A stretch of DNA of 64,000 nucleotides, taken from Nectonema munidae (Eukaryota > Nematomorpha > Nectonematoida > Nectonematidae). The stretch covers positions 434,001 through 498,000 of the forward strand of contig JAUIRK010000907.1 in assembly GCA_030549495.1 (NCBI GenBank), read 5' to 3'. Each line of letters starts with the position of its first letter. Within the stretch, counting starts at the first letter, position 1. The notes under the pieces are model-generated. The model saw nothing but the letters and a program-made list of their open reading frames with translations. It had not been told where the DNA came from and searched no databases. Positions 43,851 to 56,030 of this stretch are shown here, piece after piece. The translations under genes were made by a program, and so were the position numbers.

Positions 43851-43883
43851 AGAGCGAAGAAAAAGAAAAACAATATTTAAGAA

Positions 43884-43889
43884 TTTATT
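43884..43889 (-). terminator. IPO4 polyadenylation signal
   Basis: AATAAA on the minus strand, about a dozen bases after the IPO4 stop. It gives a very short 3' untranslated region. Confidence 0.7.
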
Positions 43890-43901
43890 GATGAAAATTA
43901 T

Positions 43902-46900
43902 TTAGCAATTAACAGATATGAAATTTTGCGATGAAAGATCCTTTATTAATTTAACATATTCTTCTTTTGTGCTCAACTCCATCTTAGGATTAGATGCCAT
44001 CTTAGATAACACTTCGCCAAGAGAAGTAATAAAAGGTTGAATCTAAAAACAAAAACTCATACAGAATAAGAAATATGAGATCTTAAAATTGATGTTGAAA
44101 TTGAAATGTACGGCTTTCTTCCTCTACAGCAGTTGCTCCTAACCTTTTTTACTCCCGCACCCCTAAATTTTTTTCGTTCTGACCTCTCAACCCCTATAAT
44201 TTATACTTTGTTCAATAATAATGGATGTGAATTCATACTACAAATTTATAGAAAGAAAAACAGAGATGTAGAAAACAAATATATCAAAAATTAATGTGAA
44301 TTAACCTTATAAAAATAATGTGACTCTTTCGTTCCCGATTGTAACATGAATGTCTGTGCATTCAAACGATTTCTAGATTTCGTTTTAATTGGCAAAAGAA
44401 TGTTAAGTACGCATAAGTATGTTGTTGCAAAAAGAAGTAGTTTCTCAATTATGTGTCGGAGGTAAACATCTTACAAGGATTTCATTACTATTTTTCCTTC
44501 GCGTAACCAAAATATCTTCTCACATAGACTTTACAAGAAACATTTTCACTTCACCTAAAGTTTTCGTAATAGTGTATTTCAATACTAAGCAACGTTTAGC
44601 GAGTGAATTTGAAGAGCTTAGAATATCAGTTTTTTCTTATTCTTTTTAATTGTTGCTAATATTTGTGGGACCTATAGATCATCCTTCACGTTTTAAATCA
44701 ATAGTGGATATCAGAAAAACAATACATTATCATAAGGTTATGAATATTGGATATTCCTACAAAAAGTTTCTAACTAGAAAATGTTAAGAGAAGGCATAAC
44801 AAATTCTTTAAAAATTAATTGTGGAGGATTACATAAAAATCAAGGAGCATAATAAATACGTATTTACGTTTTGGATAAAGTATGAGTGTGAATTATTTCA
44901 TAGATAATTAATTAGCTCTAAAGATCGAAATACGCTTTAATTTCAGGAATAAACAGTGTTTTGAGATATTGTATAAATATATTTTGTCGAAATTTAAATT
45001 AAAAATACTTAAAATGACATTTTCAAGGTTACCTAAATAGTATGAAAAAGGTTTAGCAATTTTAGACTCAATTTTAGAAAATATGATCTTTGCTTAAATA
45101 TGGCACTTCACTTTTGATTGATAAAAGAGCTAAAGTAAAAATGCATTGCTGAACCTTTAAAATATATGTTATATAATTAGAAAAGTAAAAAACTTCAGAA
45201 ACACATCGCTGATCACAAAAAGACTTTAAATAAAACCAAATTGTTCACATGGATTAACAAATAATAAGGGAAATGGTACCTTTTGTAAGTTATGCTGAAA
45301 AAGAAATGTGATAAACTGAAGTATATTTTTAGCTTCTTGCATATCTTTAATAATAGGAAGATGTGTAATAATGAGCGGAACTAGAGCATCAAATATCTCC
45401 GTATTTTTTGGTGCGGCCAAAACAATTCTAGCTAAAGCAGAACAAAGGTTATCTTTAAGGATTAAATTTGAACCAAGAGGAGGGGGATTCGGAAAGTCTT
45501 TCAACATTGCAACTAACTTCTCAATTATAAATTTAGTATCACTAAAAAGAAAAATTGGTTGAAAAAAAAACAAAATCTCCAAAAAGAATTACTTTGAAAA
45601 TAGTTCATTTCCTAAATATAAGCCCAAATATCCAATGGCAAAAACGCAATTATTCAAAATTCCTTCATCATTGCTCATAAGAGCTTTTTTATAAACCTTA
45701 AGCAGCTTGCACGACCAATTATTAATTTCAGCACCCATTTCACTATTTATTTCAGCAAGTATAGCAATATATTCGGATATTTCGGAAGTATCATCTGTTT
45801 TAGACTAAAACACACAAAAATTATATTAAAATATATATATATATTCAGTTATACAATTTTCTTAATGAATATATCTAGGAATCCAGGAAAGATGTTCTTA
45901 AACTTAGAAGGACCAATAGCTTTGACTAGCGGTGGTAAAACTTCTCGTGCGCTTGATAAAATCAGTTTATCAATTTCACTATCATCGTCTTCATCATCCA
46001 AATCCTCTTCGTCAGAAACTTGAAATTGGCAAGGAAGCTGTAATATGAAAAAATAATAAAATCCAAAATAAAAGAAAGAAAAAAAAACCTTATTATCAAA
46101 AGCTCTTTTGAGCAAAAGAGCCAACTTTTCGATATGTGGCGAATTCTGTATTAACTTTTGAGGACATTTGTCAAATAAGAGAGCAGCTGCTTCAAACGCA
46201 CCAACAGCTGATTCCGGTTCATCTTCTTTATCTAAAGCGTTAATAATGACTTTCATGGTAGTTTCGAACATCAAACTGAAACCTAGAGATGAAAATAATA
46301 GAGGAATGTAATAACACTATGAAGAAGGCTCTTCGTACCAACGTTAACTCCAACAGCGTTAATTTCTGAGTTCATAGCAACACAACAAGTTAAATTTGCC
46401 ATGCATTTGGTAGCTGCTTTTTCGATGTCGACATAGATATGCTCAACAAGCCTCGAAACAGCGGTAAAAGCTTGTTCAATATATGGTAAAAAACACTGGC
46501 CTGCATTTATTGCTATTTCTCCAAGATGTTCCATTGCATCTTCTTTTTCTTCGATAAAGGCATTTTCAACAGCAGCTCTAGATGTATATATTTTAGATCA
46601 TATAGTAGAAAAATAATTAACTAAGATAAAATTTATTTAACTTGATTGGTTCAAGATGATTAATGTCTCACCAGTAACCAAAAAGCACTATGTTGATAAT
46701 ACATATTTCCACTAATAATATACAGAAATACCTTGCATACCGGATAATAGTTCCAGATTGCCCGCGTTATACGAAACGGCGTTGTTTGAGATATATCTCT
46801 CAACTTGGAAAGTTACAATTTAGTAATCATATTGCCATTTCGTAAATGTGCGTATTCAGGCGCGTTGCGAGACTGCCAACAAAGAGAGAATGTTTAGGTT

Positions 46901-49900
46901 GAAATTATGTACAAATTTAACTGTCTCCACTTTGTTCTACTATTAGAACAGTTATTGTGCAATAATAAATCTAGACTTATATTCTTTTTAAACAAAATGT
47001 CTAAAATAAATTATACCGTACAAAATTTCACATACACCTTTTATTAAAATAGGATTTCCCTAAAAATGCTAGTTCAATTTAGAACACCAAGATAGGAGGA
47101 AAACCTGAAAGCCGTCCACAAATGCGGTTGTTGCTTGAATCTCTTTAATTCAACATTTATGATCAACACATGGTAAATTTAGAGGCTGAGATCGCCCTGC
47201 CTCACACTTCTTGAAATATATACACTTTCTTATAATCCAGGCCCTAGTAAATGAGTCTTGCACATAGAGACTGACGACGAGACCGGACACATCGCGTTCG
47301 AGAAATTTTCGCTAGTTATGCAGGTAGCATGAGTAACAGTAGGTTTGTAGCAATATTTAGATAGTTATCAATTGACAATTTCGATAAGTAGGTAATTTAT
47401 CTAAGAGAAAATTTATTGAATTTAACTAAAATTTAAAGTTTGCAGAGCACATCCTCAAAATTATAAGGGGGTGAACTTTTTTTTATATAAATTTCAAAAT
47501 TTATTTTGAAAGAATTTTTGTGCAAAGACGACAAACCCCGATCTTGCGTTTCGTTCGATTTAAGATAATTCGCCTGTGTATGGATATGCAATTAGAAAAT
47601 GAAGTGTAAAATTAAAAACTACTTTGGATCATCTTCATCATCATCATCACTATCATCACCGACACCAGTATAATCGATATCATCCGCTTCTTCACTTGCT
47701 CCAATGTTTTCGAGTGCTTCAATGTTATTTGTATCCTTTACCGAGTTTGACGTGTCATTATTTTTAGTAACTTCCTATCATTAGACATCTTTTGAAGATA
47801 AAAGAAGGCTAAATAAAAAATACTTACCATCATGTCGTCGTTGCTGAGTATAGCTTTCATGAAATGAGGGATAATTTTATCGAGATAGGGAGCAATATTT
47901 GACTTCAATACTGCCGAAACTCCTCCTATCAATGCAAACACTACTTTGTTGGTGTCTGGATCGGATTTCTTTTCAAGCAAATCGATACTAAAATCTAGAC
48001 ACTTTGCAGTCATGCTAGAGAAATGTTGTTCGCCAAGAGTTCGAGACAAGACATTTAAAGTGTCTAAAAAGACAAAAAATGTAAATAAATAGAAGAAAAA
48101 GAGAAATTAATATTAAACCTATTGCGTGAATTTGCATATCTTCCATATCTTCAGAAGTTGCAGTCAAGAAAAGTTCGAGTTTGGGAATTAACACTTCAAC
48201 GTATGGTAGAAATCCAAATTCAGCGGATGAAACAACGGAGTTAAGAAGACTTAAAGTAAGCTCTTTGACATGCAAAGAAACTTTTTCATGAACAAGAATC
48301 TTAATAAGATTTTCAACAAGATTACTTAAATAAGGCTCGATTTCAAAGTCGTCTAAAAAAAGACAATGATTGGTTCAGGTAGAGACAAACCTTCGTTGTT
48401 ACCTAAGGACTCAATAAAAGTTTCCATAGCGTTGAAAGCGCGATTGAGAGTGGACTTAGTCGAAACATCAATACTGTTCAAAATCGATATATCGAAGACA
48501 TAAGAGTACAAGATGTTCATTATTTCGGCGATGTAACGGTTTATGTCCGGTTGAAAATTCTCACAAAAATACATCAAACAATGCAATGCCGATTTCTTTA
48601 TAACGGAAGATTCGCTCTTAATACCTTCAAACACAACTTTCACATAGACATCTAAATTTCTGAATCAAAACGTAAAAATGGAAATCAAATGTTATAAACT
48701 AATATATAGAAAATAGAGTACTTTTCTTTAAGAAAATGAGAACAGCCTTCAGATGTATACGCCAAAGCTAAATAACCACCACGTTTACTATAAACATCAG
48801 AATTTGACAGAGCTTTCTCGATGTAGGTTATGATTTGAGGCATAACTTTGTTAGAAGGTAAATACTGAGTCAAATCAGAAAGAACTTGAATGGCAGTGCT
48901 CAACAGGCATTCACCCATGCCTTCAAAATCTGATTCATAGAATGACGAATCGTCGTCTTCATCGTCCTCATTACTAGCACTGCACATAATTATGAAAACA
49001 GGCCGTAAGATCAGCGGCAAAACATTAAGTCCTAATAAGGCCTGAAAAAATAAATAATAGATAAAATATCAAAAATTAAGGAAAATAAATACCTTTTTCT
49101 TGTATAAAATGAGCTGGCATATAAAATTCAATGCTTTACATCTCAAGGATTCATCCAACTCGGTGTTAGAAACAATTTCAAGGACAAATCGAACGAAGTT
49201 ATCCAAATAAAGATTCATTATTTTGGACTCAGATTCAATACACTCATCGAAAAAATCCAAAGCTTTTGTTGCTTTATCCTGCATCGCAAGAAATTGTTGA
49301 TATGATTCATTGAAAAAATCAGCATACCTGATCATAAGGAATTAAACGTTTTACAACATCCAATACGGCAGGAATAAGCTTTGAGATACCGAGCAATTGT
49401 TCATCTTCAAAAGAAATTACTAAAGTTGTCAGGCATTGAACTGCGAAAAAGTTAATGTTTTCTGAATTTTCAGAAGCAACTAACAACGTCGATATAAGTG
49501 GAATTATCAACTTGTTTAAACGTTCAGTTGTCACATACGTCGTTACTTTGGGCAGAAAGTGAGAAAGTAATAAACAGCCTTTCTAAACATCAGCACAATT
49601 AATTTAAAAATATTTTCTTATTCAAAAAACCTCTTTTTGAGAATTGTCATTGAAAAAGTTCAAAACAAAGTCCATCAGAGATTGCCAACATTGATCGCTA
49701 TTATCTTTACTGAATAAATAACAACTGTAATTTCCAAAAACTTGAGCCATCATAACCAATGGCTTGTTACTAAAACAGAAATTGTTATTTTTTCAATGCT
49801 AAAATGGTATATATAAATACTCAGTTTCTTTGGTTATCGCAACTTGTAGAGCTTCTTCAATAATTTTAAATTTTTGCGGGGTTAAAGCAGCCCAACTTTT

Positions 49901-52900
49901 AGAAGAGCTTATCTTATTTCGAAGAAACATGGCTGTATATTGTCGACACTGAAAGTATATTTCCAAAGAAAGTTTCAAAGGTATAATATAAATATTAGTT
50001 ATAACTTACAACGACATTCTGATTAGAGCACAAAGTAGAACACAATACATCTATAGAATCTGGATGTTTCAATATTACTTGAAGTTCTTTGGTGGCCTAA
50101 AAATCATTAAAAACAGCAAACTGTATAGAAAAAATATTAACAAATTAGCCATTTGGTTTACTTCCCTAGGATATAATTTCCCCGAGTTATAGATTGAACA
50201 TTTAGAAAGATCGCAACTCAATATTCTAAGGCTATAAATATATAACATGCACAAATCATCATTGCGTAAAAATAGTAATAATCTTTCTCTCTCTATATAT
50301 ATATATTTGCAACATTGAAGATAGTGCGCGATTAACAAATTTACACGAAAACCTTAACTAAAATTTCGGAGACCTCTTTGTAGAAAAGTGGATGGTAAAA
50401 GCAAAAAAGGGTTTTACAAACCCGGGATTAGACTGAAAAAGTAGCTTAGATACAGGTAAAAACATTTAAAAATAACACGAAAATATGAGATTGATAAAAA
50501 GAACAATAAAACAAATACAACTGAAATTTTTTGAATATGACTTCAAAAATCAAACAAAATAGACCAATTCCCACATATCTTTAAGTAACTCTTATAATTA
50601 CAAGTTTGATTTCATGAGTATAACACAACCTAGCATAGAAAGATCACATAAGTAACTTTCAGAAAACGATTAACTAATTGAGGGAATGAAATATTGCAGG
50701 AATTGGTGTCACCAAATCATTAATTTTTCTATTATACATTTCTGCTTGACCAGAGGTGAGGATTCGAAAGGAAAATATCCGAGTTGGACAGGAAGTACAA
50801 ACAAAATCCCATTCATACTCCAAAACTTAAAAAAGCAAACTGAAATACCAATAAATTAAGTGGTTATCGGCGACAGTCGACTTTACAAAAATAAAATAGT
50901 CTGCGTTTATTAATGCTTTTTAATACAAATCTTCTGCTTTACATTAGATAACATCTGATTATTCTGGTCGATAACGGGTTTAAATAATTAATTCTAACCC
51001 TTTGCTAGTGTTCGTATGCTTAAAAAATAAGCTTATTTTTTATCTGTGTACAGATTAAAAAGCTTTTCGTTTCACCAATAATTTTTATCAATTTTATATC
51101 TTTTTATACCATTAAAATACACGATTGGTTTGTAAGTAAACTTCGCATATTAATTTATTTGTTTTACGGTTGAATTTCAGGTACTAATTTTTTTAAAATA
51201 AATTTCAATAATAAAAAAAAGTTTGTCCTCGAATAATTTTTAACTAAGTGCGCCTCTGTAAATATCATATACGTATTCCGAGAAGTAGAGGATTCAGAGG
51301 GGCGATCATCCCCCTCTCTCTTCCATTGGCAATTTTTAGCATAACAGTATATAGTTAAATCAGAATTAGTTTCATTTTGTGAAAGAGTTCTATCTCAAAT
51401 CAGTCTTGGGCAATACGAGTAATACTCAAGTTAGGGCCTAGGCATTCATTCACAATGATTTGCATATAGAAAACTCCAAAAATTTCAATAAAATCGGTCC
51501 GAGGTAAAATTAGCTTCTAGATCCGCCCCTGACTCCGATTCATGTCTCTTTAAAATCTTGGACTCGCTAACCTGCTTAAAATACCGTGGAAGTTTAAAGC
51601 TTTATTAAGATATGTGATAGACCCAATCGTAAAACTACAAAATAAATGATTTCTACAACTCATTTGTATAGTATTCAAAAGAACATGCTTTCAACGAGGG
51701 ATGGGGAGTTGAAGGAAAAATATACGGCTCCAGCTACAAATGTTTAATAAATTCAACGCCAACTTTTCGCTTTCGACTTCAACTAAAGAAGCGTCACTCA
51801 ATATGCTTATAAAAATTAAACTATTAAAAAACTGACTCCACTCCACAATCTTTAAAAGCTCCGATTGCACAGCCAGGCTTTCAACATCATTAATTCTGCA
51901 TATAGAACAGGGGTGCACATCCGGGGGCGAAATAATTTTTCTATAAGAGTTGCTGTTTGTTTATAAAAATGATGATCGCATTATAGGATGTAATCGAATA
52001 CATGATAATGTAAGATAAGAGAATAAAAGAGGGAATGCAGACTTTCGTGTCAAACAGCATGCCAAGCTGCTTTGAAATTCCAATCAAAAATATTTTACAA
52101 ACGATGTGAGAGCTATATAATAATAATAAACCATTGTTTCAATATGCACACAATAAGTAAGCAATGTTTATCACAGTGTCTCTTTGTAGTATTTTTGAGC
52201 AAACACATGTTGATGATCCACTAGATTTTCTGAAATACTTCTGTCACAGTACTTCTATTTCTCTTTCTGTCTCCTTCTGTTTTTCTCTTCCGCTTTCTCT
52301 GCTAAAACTCAATCAGTCAAGCTCTCTTCTCTTGTTAAGCTCTCCTATCTCATTCAGCTCTCTTCTCTCCAGTAGCGTAGCTAGGCTGGGGCATGAGCCC
52401 CCCCCCCCCCTGTACCTCATGGTGCCCCATGCACCTTATGTGATATCAGTTTTGGAAAATTTCTCCAATGAAAGGATCAAGAAAGTATAAATAATGTTGC
52501 TCAAGTTTTTAAATTGTGCCCCCCCCCTATCAACTTTTTTCTGGCTGTGCCACTGCTTCTCTCTAATTTGTATTTAGAGATAAATTAAAATAGTTTTCAA
52601 TCGTTACAATTTTATATCAATGAATATTGTTAGACCCGCGCTAAGAATTTTTTTCAACAAAGGTCACTTAATCTGTATCACTACATTTTTTACATTTTGT
52701 AACATTTGAAAACTTTAATTTTTTCAAGTCAAAAAATTTTTTTCAATAGTTATTTGGGAATGAATATTTTGACTAGCTTTTCAGTTTAAAAGCAAAAATA
52801 CTCTATTTGCTTAATATTTGAGCAGAGATATTTTTATAATGTTCGATTAAATTTTATAAGTAACACTGTACATAATTATCTTGGTCATTAATTATCTTTT

Positions 52901-55900
52901 TGAATGTTTCAGTTGTTAAAAATGTACTCCCTTGATCTATTTATGACAGCTGTCAATTTTATTTGTAGACAGAAATAGTCAAAAAACGCAATGATTTTCT
53001 TGTTCTGGTATAGTATGATTTTTATGATTTACGTTTGTTTAAATAGTTTTTTTTAATGATTTTGTGTTCTTAGACATAAATAATTTTATGAAAAGTGATT
53101 AAACTACCATTTTTGTATACTATGATTCCTTACAAAATGTAAAAAATATAAGTTACTAAATCACCCTATAAGGGTTAGCTATTTCAACATTGGCTTTTGC
53201 TGCTTATAAAATCTTGAAAATATCAAATAAACTATCTCATTTTTTATGCCTCCTATTATTTTGAAATTATTCAGAGGCTTGTTGATTTCCAGAGGCTTGT
53301 TGAGTCCATCATCTCAACAAACCTGTCATGCCACCCATAGAGTATGCTGTAGGGAATACGTCAAATTCGTTTTCAAATAACTTAAGTTATGCTGTAATTT
53401 TTTTAGTATTTGTTGAAGCTCTAACTTTTTCTGATAGACTTTTTTTCTTAAAAGTTATTATAAAAGGCAAATCATTACAAAATGTTAAAAGTTATTTTAC
53501 TTTTTGTAGATTTTTGTGGCTTGCACCAACTTAGCTTTTAAACTATTTTTGAATGATGCTGAAAAAATGAAGTAATGCAATCTTAATTTATTGTTTGATT
53601 TTTGTTTTCATTGTTGACGTTAAGCTTAATACTGCGGGGGTCAAAATTTACATTAAGCTTAATTAAGAATGAAATAGAATAAAGAAGAGTAGGAATTCAG
53701 AAAAATGTAGTCTTTTTTGGAAGACGCTTGAAATCGCCCCCTCCAATAATTTCAAGGATGTGCGCCCCTGAACCAATCACATTTTTTCATATAAACATCG
53801 CAAGGTGTCTAGTAGACTCTTTTCCTTCAGACTACATTCACTCATATAAAATTTCACCAATTTTGTAAAAAAAAATATAAAGTGGTCATATAAATTTAGT
53901 TATGCGCTGAATACACTTTATTTTAAAGGATTGCTTAAATATACTCTAATAACTTGTATGATAATAAGGAAAATCAATCATATCTGAGTGAGTGTTGTAA
54001 CTCTGCAACTAATATCATAGGAATCTTCCAAGAGCATATTAATATAAGCAAGATTGAGATTGATAAACAGAAAATAAAAACGACAAGGTCAATAATTTCT
54101 TCAATTTTTATTTATTATTACTCTATGAAAAACATGAAACAAAAAACACTTCATAAAAACGAATTGACGACAAAATGTGCACTATTTATCGAAAAAAGAT
54201 CACATTTTCACTATAAAACCCAACATCAATTTTAATCAGGGGAGGGGCGGTAGAGCCCTGTCTCAACGTGATTTCAGGGGGAGGGGGTTAATAAAACCTT
54301 TCGCTCCACAAATAATTTTGTAAACGGTTTGTCTTAAGATAAAACTAAATCGATTGCGACAGAGGCCACCAATTCTAACATCTAAATTTGTAGCGACTGC
54401 AATCATTTAAGAGCAGTGCCGAAAGATACATTCAAATATTAAAAAATAGCAACATGTTCATTCTAATTAACAAATATGGTAAATAACCAGCTACCAACTT
54501 AATAAGGTTTAATTTACAAATAAAATTGATAAAAAAGGAATATTTTAAAGCATTAACTATTTTTACATATTGTGAGTTTTGAATGAATATAGTTTTTGGT
54601 TTGCAAGAACATTTAAATTCAACAAAATTTTATGAAAAAGGCTTCCCTTCTAGATCAAATTTTATCGTTCCAACAAAGTGTTATATCAATTTCTAATAAA
54701 CATTTTGCTAAAGAAAATATTCAAAAACATGCATGTAAAAATATAATCTAATTAAATATTAATACTTTTGCCACCCTAAGAATATTAATTATGATACTAG
54801 AATAAGTTGAATAATCTTTTATGACTTTCTTCAAAATTTACGGCTATATCTGAAGGTAGATCCTGGATGCGCCTCCCTGTGTAACCATTTTTGTTGTGGC
54901 GTATTTATATATATTCTCTAAACTTCAACTAGATGGAAAATGTTATTTTATATATGTTTAGGGACAAATAAATTCTATCTACCGTTCAAACACTATCAGA
55001 TAAGAGATAAAGTTGAGTGCTTCACTTATAACGCAGGAGGGTCTTGGCTCATGCCTTATAATATAGTCTAAAACTCGAAATAACATTCAGTATAATACAA
55101 ATAACATTATGAATAACATGCCAATTTTGTCAGCTTTCTTACGAGGCGTGAATGAAACAACTTTCTATATGTATAAATATTTCAAAACAGTAAAATTCTG
55201 AAGCCTATAAAAAATAAAACATACAACCATAACGTGAGTTTGTAACTTGAATCCTGTCAACCGCATTATAAAGAGATCTATTTATATTTAATAAAAAAAT
55301 TTAACGAGAAAAAATACATATAAATAAAAAAATTCAATCATTGTTCGTCTTTCTGTTCTTCTTTTTCTTTTATTTTTCATAGAGAATTTTTCCTCATGTA
55401 AAAGAACATTTTTACATTTTCTTACTATATAATAGAAAGTATTGACCCACTGTATATTTTTATAATAATTATTAATCCAACAAAGCTAATTTACTTAAAA
55501 CCTCTGTAATTAACATTTGTTCAAAATAAGTTTCAGATAACCGAAAAATAATTTTCAAAAAAACTTTTTTTAAAAACGTGTGATATTACTTTACATTAGA
55601 TATCATCTGATTATAAGTCTTTAACGGGCTACGGATTTTTATTTTTATTATTTTAATGTTCAATTTGATTTTAATCTGAGTAAAATAAGGAGTCCTCAGT
55701 CAACTGCTAAAAAATCCCCTAATTGGACTAGCCATGAATTACATTCATTTTTCTAAATATTTGTATTCAAATATTTTACTTCATAATTTTATTTTTTTAC
55801 TTCATAAAATAATTTTAGCTAAAAGACTCAAAAATAAGTTTTATTTTCCAATTTTATATCTTCTAAAAATAGAACATTTGTTTAAAAAGTTAAATAAATA

Positions 55901-56030
55901 CAAAAATATTTTAATTAAATAACATTTATAGAGGAGAAAAATTGAATAAAAAATAAATTTTTACTTGATTTCGAATAGAATTATCAGTAGAGAATAAAGT
56001 TTCAACAATGGCTAAAAAGCGTGCTTCCAT
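43902..56030 (-). CDS. IPO4: Importin-4 (IPO4/Kap123-type karyopherin-beta), 17 coding exons
   Basis: HEAT-repeat importin-beta that carries cargo (histones and ribosomal proteins in known relatives) through nuclear pores under RanGTP. Exons, 5' to 3': 55965-56030, 50010-50096, 49821-49948, 49631-49769, 49328-49582, 49093-49278, 48722-49041, 48391-48659, 48119-48352, 47828-48063, 47623-47774, 46339-46577, 46089-46282, 45855-46037, 45593-45804, 45280-45541, 43902-44042. All junctions are GT-AG, phases agree, and the total is 3303 bp (1100 aa; human IPO4 is 1081). It starts MEARFLAIVETLFSTDNSIR. Acidic loops (NEDDEDDDSS, DDSDDDDEDDP, DEEDLDDEDDDSE) sit where IPO4 has them. KDNLCSALARIVLAAP and THLPIIKDMQEAKNI match the IPO4 C-terminus. 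No disruption, so apparently functional. Confidence 0.95.
44043..45279 (-). other. IPO4 intron 16
   Basis: 1237 bp, donor GTACCA, acceptor TTTTTAG. It contains a hAT-like terminus CAGCAGTTGCTCCTAACC near 44128, followed by ACTCCCGCACCCC, similar to the CAGTGGTTCTCAACC class of hAT ends. Otherwise AT-rich with no gene. Confidence 0.6.
46578..47622 (-). other. IPO4 intron 11
   Basis: 1045 bp. A decayed CAGGGGCGCACATCC-family terminus lies at about 47444-47470 (GCACATCCTCAAAATTATAA). Two GC-balanced patches (46730-46880 and 47085-47330) have no recognised content. Confidence 0.55.
51040..51258 (+). mobile_element. hAT-type MITE, same family as 12028-12304
   Basis: Shares TTTCACCAATAATTTTTATC, GATTGGTTTGTAAGTAAACT and the end AATTTTTAACTAAGTGCGCC followed by TCTG with the 12-kb copy. 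The left end is eroded. Confidence 0.6.
51294..51531. mobile_element. Probable hAT-type MITE
   Basis: Left CAGAGGGGCGATCATCCCCC and right (inverse) CAGGGGCGGATCTAGAAGC form imperfect inverted ends about 240 bp apart. No matching target duplication was seen, so the boundaries are tentative. Confidence 0.45.
51908..53946. mobile_element. Second, rearranged copy of the 3.1-kb hAT-type element, inverse orientation
   Basis: The left end CAGGGGTGCACATCCGGGGG corresponds to the right end of the copy at 30959-34056. Long shared stretches include CATGCCAAGCTGCTTTGAAA, ACACATGTTGATGATCCACT and AAACATCGCAAGGTGTCTAG. It lacks the internal 527-bp insertion and the minisatellite, and contains a TIR-like CAGGGGCGCACATCC (inverse, ending 53768) at an internal position. 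No target duplication for the outer ends was seen. Confidence 0.8.
52370..52555. mobile_element. Nested hAT MITE (CAGTGGCGTAGC type), copy 2, exact 8-bp target duplication
   Basis: Starts CAGTAGCGTAGCTAGGCTGG and ends GGCTGTGCCACTG, flanked by CTTCTCTC on both sides (52362-52369 and 52556-52563). It is orthologous by position with 33354-33551 in the other copy of its host element. A C-run (about 52399-52410) lies inside. Confidence 0.92.
54237..54330 (+). mobile_element. hAT-type MITE, left part (family of 12028-12304)
   Basis: CAGGGGAGGGGCGGTAGAGC, then GTGATTTCAGGGGGAGGGGG and CCTTTCGCTCCACAAATAAT, parallel to the 12-kb copy. A possible right end GATGCGCCTCCCTG lies at about 54874, but the interior in between is not alike. 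Confidence 0.55.

Larger units (their letters stand above)
50097..55964 (-). other. IPO4 intron 1, filled with MITEs
   Basis: 5868 bp between the first exon (22 codons) and the second, donor GTAAAA, acceptor TTTTTAG. It holds an hAT MITE copy at 51040-51258, a probable CAGAGGGGCG/CAGGGGCGGATC-ended MITE at 51294-51531, the inverse copy of the 3.1-kb hAT-type element (51908-53946) and a MITE start at 54237. 50340-51040 and 54880-55960 show nothing recognisable. Confidence 0.75.

Noticed and set aside
45371-45562. Plus-strand frame inside IPO4 exon 16
   Set aside because: Antisense of a confirmed exon.
50075-50338. Upstream extension of IPO4 exon 2 as the N-terminus
   Set aside because: The extension has no importin-like sequence, and a better first exon with correct phase and a donor lies at 55965-56030.
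43902-56030. Importin-5 (RanBP5) as identity of the karyopherin gene
   Set aside because: The C-terminal blocks (DNLCSALARIVLAAP, THLPIIKDMQEA) and the positions of the acidic loops match importin-4 better.
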